The notes under the pieces were generated by a model. It was not told where the DNA came from, made no database searches, and saw only the letters and a program-made list of their open reading frames with translations. A DNA stretch of 64,000 nucleotides from Gambelia wislizenii (lineage: Eukaryota; Chordata; Lepidosauria; Squamata; Crotaphytidae): assembly GCA_030847615.1 (NCBI GenBank), contig JAUMIR010000001.1, positions 438,766,687-438,830,686 on the forward strand, given 5' to 3'. The translations under genes were made by a program, and so were the position numbers. This document shows, piece after piece, positions 9,487 to 19,499 of this stretch. Position 1 is the stretch's first letter. Every line of letters starts with the position of its first letter.

Positions 9487-9672
9487 TAGCGTGGCATAAT
9501 TATTTAAGTGTTGGACTACAACTCTGGAGAACAGGGTTCAAATCCTCGCTAGGCTATGAAAACTCACTGGGTGACCTTGGGCAAGTCACACACTCTCAGT
9601 CTCAGAAAACCTAAGGTTCGCCTTAGAGTCACCATATGGTTGGAAATGACTTGACGGTGCACAACAGCAACA
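9487..9672 (+). mobile_element. tRNA-headed SINE
   Basis: The head has a pol III B-box-like GGGTTCAAATCC (about 9535). The body includes GGGTGACCTTGGGCAAGTCA and the end reads GAAATGACTTGACGGTGCAC then ACAACAGCAACAA. Its body is shared with the copies at 9707 and 29655 and with the 5S-headed copies. Confidence 0.8.
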
Positions 9673-9706
9673 AAGTCCACAGGATTCTGCACCCCTGAAA
9701 TGTACG

Positions 9707-9948
9707 GTTGCTGCTGTTGTATGCTTCTAATCATTTCCAACTTGTGGAAACCCTAAGGTGAACCTATCATGAGGTTTTCTTGGTAAGATTTGTTTAGAAG
9801 TGGTTTGCCATTGTCTTCCTTTGAGGCTGAGACTGTGTGATTTTCCCAAAGTCACCCATTGGTTTTGAGCAGGGCTGAGTGGGGATTCAAACTGTCATCT
9901 CCTGGAGTACTAGCAAAACACCCAAACAACTATACTACACTGGCTCTC
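9707..9948 (-). mobile_element. tRNA-headed SINE, reverse orientation
   Basis: It begins with the GTTGCTGCTGTTGTATGC tail complement. Body blocks are ACCTATCATGAGGTTTTCTT and GAGGCTGAGACTGTGTGA, and the B-box complement GGATTCAAAC is at about 9882. It lies 35 bases from the opposite-strand copy, forming an inverted pair. Confidence 0.75.
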
Positions 9949-10147
9949 TCAGAACCAAATGCCCTAAATGGAAAAGCATGATAAGAGTGTTTGGAATCCC
10001 TTCAACAAGGCATATATTCAGGTGGGGCTGCTAGAGTTGGCTTTCTGATCTTCAGTTATAAAGAATTTTTAAGAGACACAGACTTCTAATGATAGGGGAA
10101 TGTCTAATTCACCCAGAATTCTATGACTGGTTGATTTGTTACATTAC

Positions 10148-10262
10148 ATACCACTTTCTTCCGCTAAGCTCAAGGTAGCAAACACACCCATCCTCCTCCT
10201 CACTTTATCCTCACAGTAATGCTGTGAGGTAGCTCAGGTTGAAAGAGAGTGACACCCAGGCT
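10148..10262 (-). repeat. SINE or LINE tail fragment
   Basis: The block TTTATCCTCACAGTAATGCT then GTGAGGTAGCTCAGGTTGAA is a common motif of MIR-like or squamate SINE bodies. The ends are not definable. Confidence 0.45.
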
Positions 10263-10316
10263 GCCATTAATGACAAGCAAAAGTGTCAGTTCACCTTATG
10301 CTTGTGTATGTATTTG

Positions 10317-10336
10317 TTGCTGCTGCTGCTGCTGCT
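10317..10336. repeat. (TGC)n microsatellite
   Basis: Six to seven TGC units, followed within 15 bases by a CR1 octamer remnant in reverse (ATAGAATCATAG). Confidence 0.8.
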
Positions 10337-10360
10337 AAAATTCATAGAATCATAGGAGTT

Positions 10361-10482
10361 ATTTTCAGATGGGGGAAATAACCCCCGGGGAGATCGGGAG
10401 AGAAACAGGGCTGTTCCATTGCGCACACCCCCATCCTTCTCCCAACTTCCCTTTGTTCTCCCTCCGTCCTGCTTGCATTTTC
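10361..10482. mobile_element. Partial copy of the GATTTTCAGA(C/T)GGGGG MITE
   Basis: ATTTTCAGATGGGGGAAATA followed by CCCCC matches, in reverse complement, the end and spacer of the MITE at 10745-10912. Homology continues to CTCCCTCCGTCCTGCTTGCA. It lacks the second end. Confidence 0.7.
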
Positions 10483-10508
10483 CTTCTGTTATTTTTTACT
10501 AACAAAGA

Positions 10509-11148
10509 ACCTTTTGTTCTTCTTCATGGTCTCTGTGAACCACACAATCGGGTTATTCCTATGCCAGCGCAGTGTACTTCAGAACCTTCTAGAATAATTA
10601 TAGAATGCTCTTTTGGCAATAGCTCCACCTACCCTAACAGTCCCCTCAGAGATTGGATGGGTGTCTTTCAGGAGTGCTTTAACTATGTATTCCTGCATGA
10701 CAGGGAGTTGGACTAGATGACCTTTGTGGTCTCTTCCAACTCTAGAGATTTTCAGACGGGGGAAATGACCCCCATGGAGATTGCAAGCAGGATGGAGGGA
10801 GAACAAATGGAGATCGGGAGAAGGACGGGGGTGTAAGAAATGGAGCACTGGCAGAACAGGCCCGTTTCTCTCTCAATCTCCATGGGGGTTATTTCCCCCA
10901 TCTGAAAATCTCCAGAGTTGGAAGAGACCACAAAGGTCATCTAGTCCAACTCCCTGTCATGCAGGAATACATAGTTAAAGCACTCCTGAAAGACACCCAT
11001 CCAATCTCTGAGGGAACTGTTAGGGTAGGCGGAGCTACTGCCAAAAAAGTATTCTATAATTATTCTAGAAGGTTCTGAAGTGCACTGCGCTGGCATAGGA
11101 ATAACCCAGTTGTGTGGTTCACAGAGACCATGAAGTAGAACAAAAGGT
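10509..11148. repeat. Large foldback: 275-bp inverted arms around a 90-bp spacer
   Basis: Left arm 10509-10783 and right arm 10874-11148 are near-perfect reverse complements (only scattered mismatches by eye). The outer parts of both arms contain a CR1 3' end (CAGGGAGTTGGACTAGATGA) plus about 130 bp of non-CR1 sequence. The inner parts are the ends of a palindromic MITE. Confidence 0.9.
10745..10912. mobile_element. Palindromic-ended MITE, about 168 bp
   Basis: The ends GAGATTTTCAGACGGGGGAA and TTCCCCCATCTGAAAATCTC form about 38-bp terminal inverted repeats. The spacer holds no coding frame. It sits exactly at the centre of the larger foldback. Confidence 0.7.
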
Positions 11149-11548
11149 CTTCCTAATGCTTAGGTGGAATCTCTTTTCTTGTAATTTGAATCCATTGGTT
11201 TGTGTTCTAGCCTCTGGAGCAGCAGAAAACAAACTTGCTCTATCTTCTACATGACATCTCTTCAGATATTTAAAGACAGCTACCATGTCATCTCTGTCTT
11301 CTCTTCTCCAAGCTAAACATACCCAGCTCCCTAAATCATTCCTCATGAGGCTTGGTTTCTATACCCTTAAACTATCTTGTTTGCCCTTGTCTGGACACAT
11401 TCCAGCTTGTCAATACCCTCCCAGAATTGGGCACCATATTCCAGGTAAGGTCTGACCAAAGAATGAAGCAGCACTATTACTTCCCTCATTCTGGATGCTA
11501 TATTCTTGCTGATGCAACCCAGAACTGCATTGGGTTTTTTGACTGCTG
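10913..11548 (-). mobile_element. CR1 LINE 3' fragment, reverse, with internal insertion
   Basis: The complement reads the CR1 C-terminal region: SQSLRG-type sequence is degraded, but blocks for LERVQ-like, EMGCAP-like and AGLFSAAPE motifs are recognisable by comparison with 44003-44720. Sequence at about 11013-11146 is not CR1 and is also present in the left foldback arm. There is no octamer tail: the CR1 end abuts the MITE. Confidence 0.75.
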
Positions 11549-11741
11549 GTATTGGTATTCCCTTGCTCTTTCTGCAACATCTGCAACACTCCAGAAAGCA
11601 TTGTGCATTGAGAAAGCCCCAATAGCCATTCCATTGCTGGTGGAGAGTGGGGATAGGGAGAATTATTTGGCTACATCCCCATAACCAGACACAGACCAAT
11701 GATATCATCTATTGAGATCTCCAGAGGCCCCCAGTAGTTTT

Positions 11742-11806
11742 CTTGATAGCCTTGTGGCTGAAGAGCGGGGTATAAATAAATAAAAATAAATAATAATAAA
11801 TAATTT
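11742..11806 (+). repeat. LINE/SINE tail, (ATAA)n
   Basis: TAGCCTTGTGGCTGAAGAGC then GGGGTATAAATAAATAAA is the common tail of the tRNA/L2-tailed SINE seen in reverse at 24766 and 59085. Confidence 0.6.
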
Positions 11807-12034
11807 TCAGCAGCTGTCCTCAGCCGCTGAGGGACATAGCCAGATGTTCTGTTCTCTGCCAGCAATGGAAGCACGGGGGGGGGGGCTCTCACAGCACAAC
11901 AGTGGGCATGGTGACAAGGAGCCATGGTGGAATACCACATGTGGAACTCTTGCACCACGCTTTACCCTGTAGGATCTCAGTCCCAGTCACCACCACACCA
12001 CAATGACTGGTTTAGATCCAGACTAAATCAAATG

Positions 12035-12268
12035 TGTATGTGCCTTCAAGTTGCCTGTCAACTTATGGCAACTGAATGAATTTCATGGAATTTTCTTAGG
12101 CAAGGAATACTCAGAGGCGGTTTTGCCAGTTCCTTCCTCTGAACTATAGCCTACACCACCTGGTGTTTGTTGGTGGTTTCCCATCCAAGTACTAACCAGG
12201 GCTGACTCTGTTTAGTTTCCAAGATCAGATCGAATCTGGTGCTTTTAGGGTGTTCGGGCATAGCCCAG
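12035..12268 (-). mobile_element. 5S-rRNA-headed SINE, reverse
   Basis: The right part (about 12150-12265) is the complement of 5S rRNA (CCATCCAAGTACTAACCAGG, TTTCCAAGATCAGATCGAAT). The left part is the SINE body (TGTGCCTTCAAGTTGCCTGT, AATACTCAGAGGCGGTTTTG), shared with the tRNA-headed SINEs. Confidence 0.85.
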
Positions 12269-14171
12269 TATATATTAATCATGATGCCAAACTGAAGTGA
12301 CAATGGATCTATTCTATTTATGAATGCACCTGGATCCAATCCATTAAGTTTTCTGATTTCCTCTTATCCTGCAGATAGATTGCAGATTGCAATCTAAAGG
12401 GATATGCAGTAAAATGGCAAGGATTCTTCAGTTGTTCAAGAAAAAAAATCAACAAAATGACACAGACACACACACATATACACAGACCACTACATACATA
12501 TGTTACATATTTAATCAGAGTACTGACATGAAGGAAGCTTTGAGTAATGAGTAGACTTTTTTGTGAAAGGGCTGCATGTTCACTTCAGCTAAAAACAAAA
12601 TCCTTGGCTCATAATATGCTCAGAGGCATTCAGTTCTTTATTTCTAAGTGCTGTACACATATCAGGGTATGTGTGTGTGCGGGGGGAAAGAACCAGAAAA
12701 TACCATTTTCTGCATGGTATAGAGCCTGTTGATCAGTATTCAAATAAGTCATACTGGAGACACTGTCAAATGTGGAGATACCCTCATTCTTAAGAGATGT
12801 TTGGATGAAAAATGGACAACCTTGTTTAGAGCAGAATGGGTTGTAAAGAATTTACTGATATTGGAGCACAGCTTGGTGTCAAGAGAAATTCTTCCCTGAT
12901 TGTATCCAGGGGCTGCTGTTCTTGATCAAATGGTTTTGCTTGAAAAAATGAAAATGGAGCTGCAATGGTGGTGAAGCAACGGCAGTAAACCCTTCAGTTG
13001 CCACAATTGGGAGGTCTCCAGCAGCTAGGGGAGAGAGTGAAAATTGGTGACAGTTCCTATTCCTTTGATGTTTGGCAGAGGGGAGAATTTCAGCAGGTGT
13101 TGCTTGTTAGCTAGTTGTATGCTGCTGAAATTCGTTTTACACAATCATTAAAGATACAGGAGCCATCTGAAGTTTTCACTATGGAAACCCTACTGGTAGC
13201 AGAAAGAGCTCAGCAATGTTATTTTTAAAAAACACAGCTCCCACAATCCTCTTGGAAGTCCCTGAATCCTCAGGTGACCATGGTTAGCAGCCAGGTTGGC
13301 TGGGGGATTACAGGAGTTGTAACCCAAAAAATAACACCCCATGTTCTGGGGCAAAAGACCCCCTCCCTCCTGACAGGCAGAGGGGAATGTCTCCATTTTC
13401 CTATAGTTCCTCAGCCATCCTTCTACGCACCTTAAGACTGCTTCCTCAGTAACACAAACATTTATCTTCCTATTGGCAGCTTCTCTGAATTGCCTCTCAA
13501 CCCAAGGTCCAACCACAATCGTCTTTGAGAAACAAATGGTTTTGAACAACAGCTTCATGTGCACAGAAATTTCCAGCACTATAAACTGAGGAATACTCCC
13601 AGCTTCTCAGTAGACCCAACAGTGAAGAGAATTATTGAGCCAGTACAGAAGATGATGTAATCCAGTGTTTTATTGACTGCTGCAGCACTTTATTTCATTC
13701 CATATTAAAAAAAAAACCATTAAAAATAAAACATGAAGTGTGGATTGGAGGGCAAAATACTACAGTATTGATCAGTATCCCACCCATCTGCCAGCAACAA
13801 CGACCAGCTTGCAACCTGGCAAAAGGTATGCCCAAAAAATACTCCCAGAAAGATTATTTGTGGAGTAAACCACAGAAGAAATAAAAAAAGATATTTACCA
13901 GTAAATTGATGCATTTCCCATACAAACAATGTTAGAATGAATTACACTGAAAAGTGACACCATAGTATCATATCAACAGAGAAGAATGGAATACTTTTAT
14001 GAGATTCAAAAATGAAGGTAAAATTTCTGAAGTTACTATCCCACAGGAAGATAGGAAACACTGAAGGGAATTTGAGATTCATCAGTCCATCAAATCCCTA
14101 AGAATGCACTCAAATTTAAAAATTAAATAAGCTTCATACAAATAGGCTAACAGGGAAAGCAGTGGCCTTTT
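12269..14171. other. Unrecognised intergenic interval
   Basis: Apart from the MITE fragment at 13215-13332 and an (AC)n run near 12466, I see no gene, tandem array or nameable transposon. Confidence 0.5.
13215..13332. repeat. hAT-like palindromic MITE fragment
   Basis: It contains GGCTGGGGGATTACAGGAGT then TGTAACCC and an opposing CAGCTCCCACAATCCTCTTG, a motif pair repeated at 28020, 31970, 34650, 36895 and 61811. Confidence 0.5.
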
Positions 14172-14325
14172 TGTGAAGTTGAAGGCTTTCACGGCCGGCA
14201 TCTATGCATTTGCCTTCTTTGTTTGTTTTTTTCTCCTGGGCTGTGAGGCCGTGTTCTGGAAGAGTCTTCAAGAACACAGCCTCACAGCCTAAGGGGGTGG
14301 GGGGGAAGGAAAATCTATCAGTGGC
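14172..14325 (-). mobile_element. Penelope-like (?) repeat end with 51-bp palindrome
   Basis: TGAAGTTGAAGGCTTTCACG then GCCGGCATC is the complement of the end at 30480-30517. A near-perfect palindrome at 14239-14289 (25-bp arms, two mismatches) joins the GGCTGTGAGGC end to its own inverse. The class assignment rests on the protein remnant in the copy at 28532. Confidence 0.5.
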
Positions 14326-14580
14326 CTTTTTGCCAACAATTATTCCCCCCCACCCCGTCTGTGTGTGTGTATATATGTGTATAAATCATATAAATGATTT
14401 TATAAGGTGTGCTTCATGTGTAAAGAAATCAAGTTTGGAAAGATAATAATTGGACAATATTCTTTGAATTGAGTTAGCCAATGAAAACTGCAATATACTG
14501 TAGTTCACACACACTGGCATCTTTTTCTTTTTCCTTTTGACAGAGGATTATATTGTTACTCCATGTAATGTTGGATTACC

Positions 14581-14692
14581 ATGACCTGAATCCTACTGTT
14601 AATTCCAACTAGAGTATCTGTCTACCTGTTTACTCATCAGTCAACAATTGATTCAGTGGGTTTATTCTATTTAGGACTAACCAACAGAGTTC
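14581..14692. repeat. Degenerate ancient repeat, family Q
   Basis: It contains TCCAACTAGAGTA and CAATTGATTCAGTGGG, with a short self-complementary layout. Related copies are at 17565, 36452, 41269, 46227, 51575, 57540 and 62352. Confidence 0.4.
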
Positions 14693-17029
14693 AGGCCCAT
14701 ATTTGGACAATTTGAGAGAGTTGGTGAAGGAGATCAGAGGTAAAATTCAAGTTTCTAGAAACAGATATGTCCTCTTTTTCAGAGCTAAAATTTTTGCCCA
14801 AGTGGATTTGAAAGGGAAGGCAAAGTTGTTTTTATTTAAGTACAAAGAAGGTTAGGAATATTTCTAGAAGCTATTGTCCTAGTTTATATAGCAGGGGTAT
14901 TTAAAGTAAGAATTATCATAGTGATCAGTGGCTTGAAATAGTCAGTCAATATATGTGTCCTCTTTTTTGCTTTTCAAAATATGGTACCCATTTGTTAATA
15001 CTACATGCATTGAAACTATTTTATGCTTCTGCCTCCAACCCTCTCCCCACTTTCAATCTCCCACAGGTAAACTCTATTAGTGACAAGAACAATGCCAGCA
15101 AGAAGAGACCGAACAGGGAAATTTTCAGGGTTTTTCCTCATCATTTCTTTGGATCTCTATTACCACTGTCTTCAAATCTGAAACCTATTGAAACTGAACT
15201 TGTAACCTTTTCAGATGCTTTACCTGTTTTTTACTCAGTCTTGGAGGCAAATTTTGAAAAAAAGATGCTTCAATAAAATATTCAGATTCTTCACCACCCT
15301 TGGAGCCACATCCTACTAGTGAGCACACAGGTTTTTCCAGTTCTCAAATGCTCCAGAGACTAAGTAGAATGAGTGGGCAGGCTTTTCTTATCTATGACTA
15401 GCAAAGCTAGCTGTTTCAGAAAAATGAAAAGGAGGCAATATATATTTCATGAAATCTGTTAGCCAATCCCTGAGAATGTGTAGTACACCTTCCTGACAAG
15501 ACAGGCACAGATGAAATATTCTACCACAGTTTCCTCTATTTTGATTTGTGTCTTAATACTCAGATTACATTCAATTCTGGTATGTCTGTTCACAGGGAAA
15601 TGAGGGAGAAGTGTATTTCCCATAGCAATGAAAAGTTAATTTTTGCTACAAGTAGCTGGTGGATTCTGGGAGGTACACTAAAAAAAAGCAACCCACTTAT
15701 TTTGTCACACATGTACGGGATGGCAATCTATTACCAACTGTGTCTTCCTTGCATCCACAGAAAGCTCTTTGGTGTAGCTAATACTGCTCTGGTGCAGTTA
15801 ATATAGCTCTGATTGGAAGAAGGGGATTTTCACAGCCTTCCTTTTCCAAGCCCCTCCCCCTTCACTAACCTCCATTCTGTTCTGGAGTATATCCCAAACT
15901 CCAGGAGCAGACTGGGATAGAGTAAAGTGGAGGGGTATAGAAGGAATCAGCAAAAAATGTCCTCTTTTCTTCCTTATATTACCAGAATTTTCTGGTGGAT
16001 AAGAGAGCATGCTGTGAATAGGAAGCCACTGTGTTAGGTGAACTTGCTTACATTTTCTTTTCAGAACTACCCTTTAAACACAGGACGGTTGCAAGGGGAG
16101 GTGGCAAAGGAAGCAGTTTTTGCCCCTATTCCCTTCCACAGATACAGTTATTCAATGCCTATCTTCTGATATCTACAGAACTCTGCTGGGGTAGGTACAT
16201 GTGGAATGTCATGGTACAATGTCTTCCCAAACAATGTGAACTATGTATGTGCTGTTCACAGAAGGGAGAGTCTGATCATTCACTAAAACGAATGGAATGC
16301 ATTGGTGTATGTGCTGAATCTATGGAGTCTCGTCTGAGCTCATCACTTCTTGAAATGAAACGGGAGCTGTATGCTGAGGTCACATAGCAATCTCACCCAA
16401 ATCTGTGAAGCCATGTGATCATATAGGTGCCTTCAAAGGGAAATTTGAAAGGAAATGGAATAATTCAGAAGTATCTTATAAATCAGACATCAAATTGGGC
16501 AATAAGTGAGACTTCTTTTCTAGAACAAACACTTGTCATTTTGTTATAAAATGTGTTGCTTTTACATGCTGTGTTGCTAAGTGGCTGAAATATTCTCAGG
16601 CAGAAACATGTTAAGACTGGGCAATGCTTCAATATTTGTCTTGTTCACTGGCTCTAGTTCTAGGACAAGCAACTGACTTGTCTAGAAATAAGGTGATATA
16701 ATAACTGCCATTCCTGCATAAAGGGGAACAGCAGGAAATGAATTGGCTGAGGAAGACGCTGGTTAGTATGGAAAAGAAAAATGGGTATTGCCAGAGTTGA
16801 TTATGTTACTAGGAGGATATGGAACATGGAAGAGAATATATATACACGTAAGGAAGAACAAACTGAATCTCTGATACAATGTTCACAATATCACTAGAGA
16901 TATCAATTAAGAAAGTGAATTTATCCTGACAGAATGTTTACGTTAGTCTCCCTTTCTTAAATCAAGAATATTTTTTGTGGAATAACTATTGGATCTCCCA
17001 TTCTAAGCATGATCCAGGCTAAGTGCTGA
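14693..17029. other. Unrecognised interval downstream of EGLN3
   Basis: No coding frame with recognisable protein content and no nameable transposon. Open frames here are short and unsupported. Confidence 0.45.
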
Positions 17030-18771
17030 ATGTCTACAATTCTACTGTTTATTGAGTAAAGTAGCATAGAAAAGTTCCTCACTGAAAATCTTTTGTCTTT
17101 TAAAAAGTACACCTCAGGTTAAAAAATGTATGCTTGGTCATTATTAATCCCATCGCTATACAAGTCATGGTTGAAATGCAGGAAGGAAATATTTACCTGT
17201 AGTAATGTAACATGTGGGACTGAATAATTTCTCCCTACTCAGTTTAAATATATATCAAAACAAATCTACATAGCCATCCAATCTGCATTGGGGCTCTGAT
17301 GTGGCAGGACAGAGACTATGAACCTTACTCCCAAACAATTTCATAGTGTGCTTTCCTGCAAGGTGATGTTTTATGGTATTGCATAGCTAAAGCAACTGGT
17401 ATATCCCATCCACCACACACTTGTGTGTTCTGGCACAACTAATATTAGGATTGAGCTATAAGGCTGCTGCAGTATTCAATACACTTTCTCATGGATTCAC
17501 AAATAGTGATTAGGTCTGCAACTGCTGTATAATCCAAGTCCCACCAACATCAAATCTGAAATATACAGTGCAATCCTATCCCTATCTCCTTAGAAGTAAT
17601 TGAGTCAATGGGACTTGTTCCCCAGTAGGGCTGCCATGTTAATCATAGATCTGAACTAATCCAAATGGCATTGCATTATCACTTAACTGGCCACAATTAT
17701 CCAACATGCATTTGCCGAGTCTAATGAACATACACTGGACTACCAGAACTCCATTTCTCTCAGACAAACTGTGGCTGGCAGAAGGTCAGTTTCAAAAAGT
17801 AAAATGAATAATATACTTGGCTAGATGAATTTCTTGGCATACATGCATTTAGGTTGTCTTCACCCCCCCCCCCAAAAAAATTGACAAATATGGCAGGAGC
17901 TGGGATGTGGGGGCTGACAGATTTATAAAATGAAGGCCTTTTTTTAAAGAATGAAAAAATCATACACACATCTATCAACACTTCAGAAAAGAAAATGTTT
18001 TTTGCACAAAACAGTGGACAGCTGCACAACTGCCTCCATCTCTGTTCTGGGGCTCTAAAAGGCAAAATGATGGAACTGCCACTGCTGCTTGGCTTTAGCA
18101 ACATGGATAAAATCATTTCATGGAAAATTGCTTACCAGTATCTTTTTTTCTCCCCCCCCCCCAAAAACTTTTTAGAAATTAATGATACAAGCTGGTGAAA
18201 CCAACAGTCTGTGCAGTAAAGTGACAAGGCAGTCCATAAAGGCCCCACGTTAAGGATAATGACCTTGGCTTTTGATAAATGTCTTGTTCCATTTTGCATC
18301 TCTGATTGCTTGGGTTGCCCATCTGTAGTCTGCCATAGAGGCTCCTCTGTAAAAACTCCGTCCCATTGGGGGGGGGGAAATCCCAAGGTAAATAAAGTGC
18401 AAATAAGACTCAGGTTTCCCCCAGAATATTTAAAATGTTTAGTATCTTTATTACCAGTATTGCCAACTTGGTCTTGACATTATTGGGAAGCTTGGTGATA
18501 TTCTTCACTTTTCTAAAACTCTGGGTGGATTTGTTTCAGTTAAAGGCAAGTAGAAAAGAGGGGTGCTTTATGTCAAAGAGATGTGTGATACGAAGCTGCC
18601 ATGAGTACCATCGCTGTAATATGCAAATACAAGAGAGTGCCAAAAACAGTGCATTTCTGCAAGTAAAAAGAGTGTCCAATAATCACTGGAAACAGACCAT
18701 GTTGCCTTTGGATCTTATTGCTTGCAAACAGTCTCCAATTCATCATTGAAAAAAACCTGTATTGAGTAAAC
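17030..18771 (-). other. EGLN3: Probable 3' UTR of EGLN3
   Basis: Sequence following the EGLN3 stop on the minus strand. AATAAA stands at 18452-18447 (about 320 bases after the stop) and at 17053-17048 (about 1.7 kb after it). The longer form would be near the length of known mammalian EGLN3 3' UTRs, which is why the outer limit is set here. One family Q repeat (about 17565-17640) is included. The end is a guess without transcript data. Confidence 0.35.
17565..17642. repeat. Degenerate ancient repeat, family Q
   Basis: TGCAATCCTATCCCTATCTC and TGAGTCAATGGGACTTGTTC match the consensus seen in the other family Q copies. Confidence 0.4.
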
Positions 18772-18803
18772 TCAGTCTTCATTGAGAACTGGATCTGTCT
18801 TCC
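18772..18803 (-). CDS. EGLN3: EGLN3 (PHD3) last coding exon
   Basis: On the minus strand the exon reads GG AAG ACA GAT ... GAA GAC TGA. Joined to the G that ends the previous exon it gives G-KTDPVLNED-stop, against RKTESALTED in human EGLN3, with the same length and the same ED-stop end. The acceptor used for this reading is ATGCAG/GG at 18804. A second acceptor six bases upstream (TTTTATTGCAG, exon start 18809) has the better pyrimidine tract and would add two residues (Asp-Ala) in frame. Intron 4 (18804-27000) is 8.2 kb. This tail follows the double-stranded beta-helix and is not catalytic. Confidence 0.85.
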
Positions 18804-18844
18804 CTGCATCTGCAATAAAAATGGAAGACATAGTTAAAGTAAAA

Positions 18845-18859
18845 CACACACACACACAT
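18845..18859. repeat. (CA)n microsatellite
   Basis: Seven to eight CA units. Confidence 0.8.
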
Positions 18860-18914
18860 TGGGAATAGGCCTACACAATATTCATAAGCCTAAATGTTTT
18901 GTAGAACCTATGGT

Positions 18915-19215
18915 TCATTATTTGTGTATTTAAGTAATTTCTATACTACTTGTTTATCATCAAAGGCAACCCTAGGGTGGTGTGTATAAAATAACAACAA
19001 TGACACAACAGAGGATTAAAAAAAAACACAACCACACAGGAATCTAAATAAATTTAAACTGTGAATTTAGTTCATTCTTCTCTAACAGAAGCAACATAAT
19101 TGGTTGCTGGAAAGACTACAGAGTCAACAGCAAGTACATTACCCTCGGAAGGGTGTTCCAAAGTTGAGGCATCACCACAGCAAATGCCCTCTGCATAGTG
19201 CAGTGGCATTTTAGT
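18915..19215 (-). mobile_element. L2-like LINE 3' fragment, reverse
   Basis: CAAAGGCAACCCTAGGGTGG then TGTGTATAAAATAACAACAA is an L2-type tail. CCCTCGGAAGGGTGTTCCAA and CAGCAAATGCCCTCTGCAT correspond to the end of the L2 coding region seen better at 57970-58040. Confidence 0.55.
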
Positions 19216-19499
19216 TACCACTTGTTATCACTGCACAGAAGGAGGCACTGTTAAACCACATCTGAATGTCTTTTAGCTCGAAAACCCCATGATGAAACAA
19301 TCCAAATGAAAGTAAGAGATAATACTTGAAAATGAGACCTTCAAGTCAGAAGCAACTCAGCTATGAGTAGGTACTGGGGAAGAGCAGAGAACAAGTACTA
19401 ATAGTGCTGTCTCTAATAATACAACTGGACTCAAGCTGAAAGAACCTTCAGCTACTGACATGCACAGATGTGAAAGGGAAGTCCAAAACTGCACAGCAC

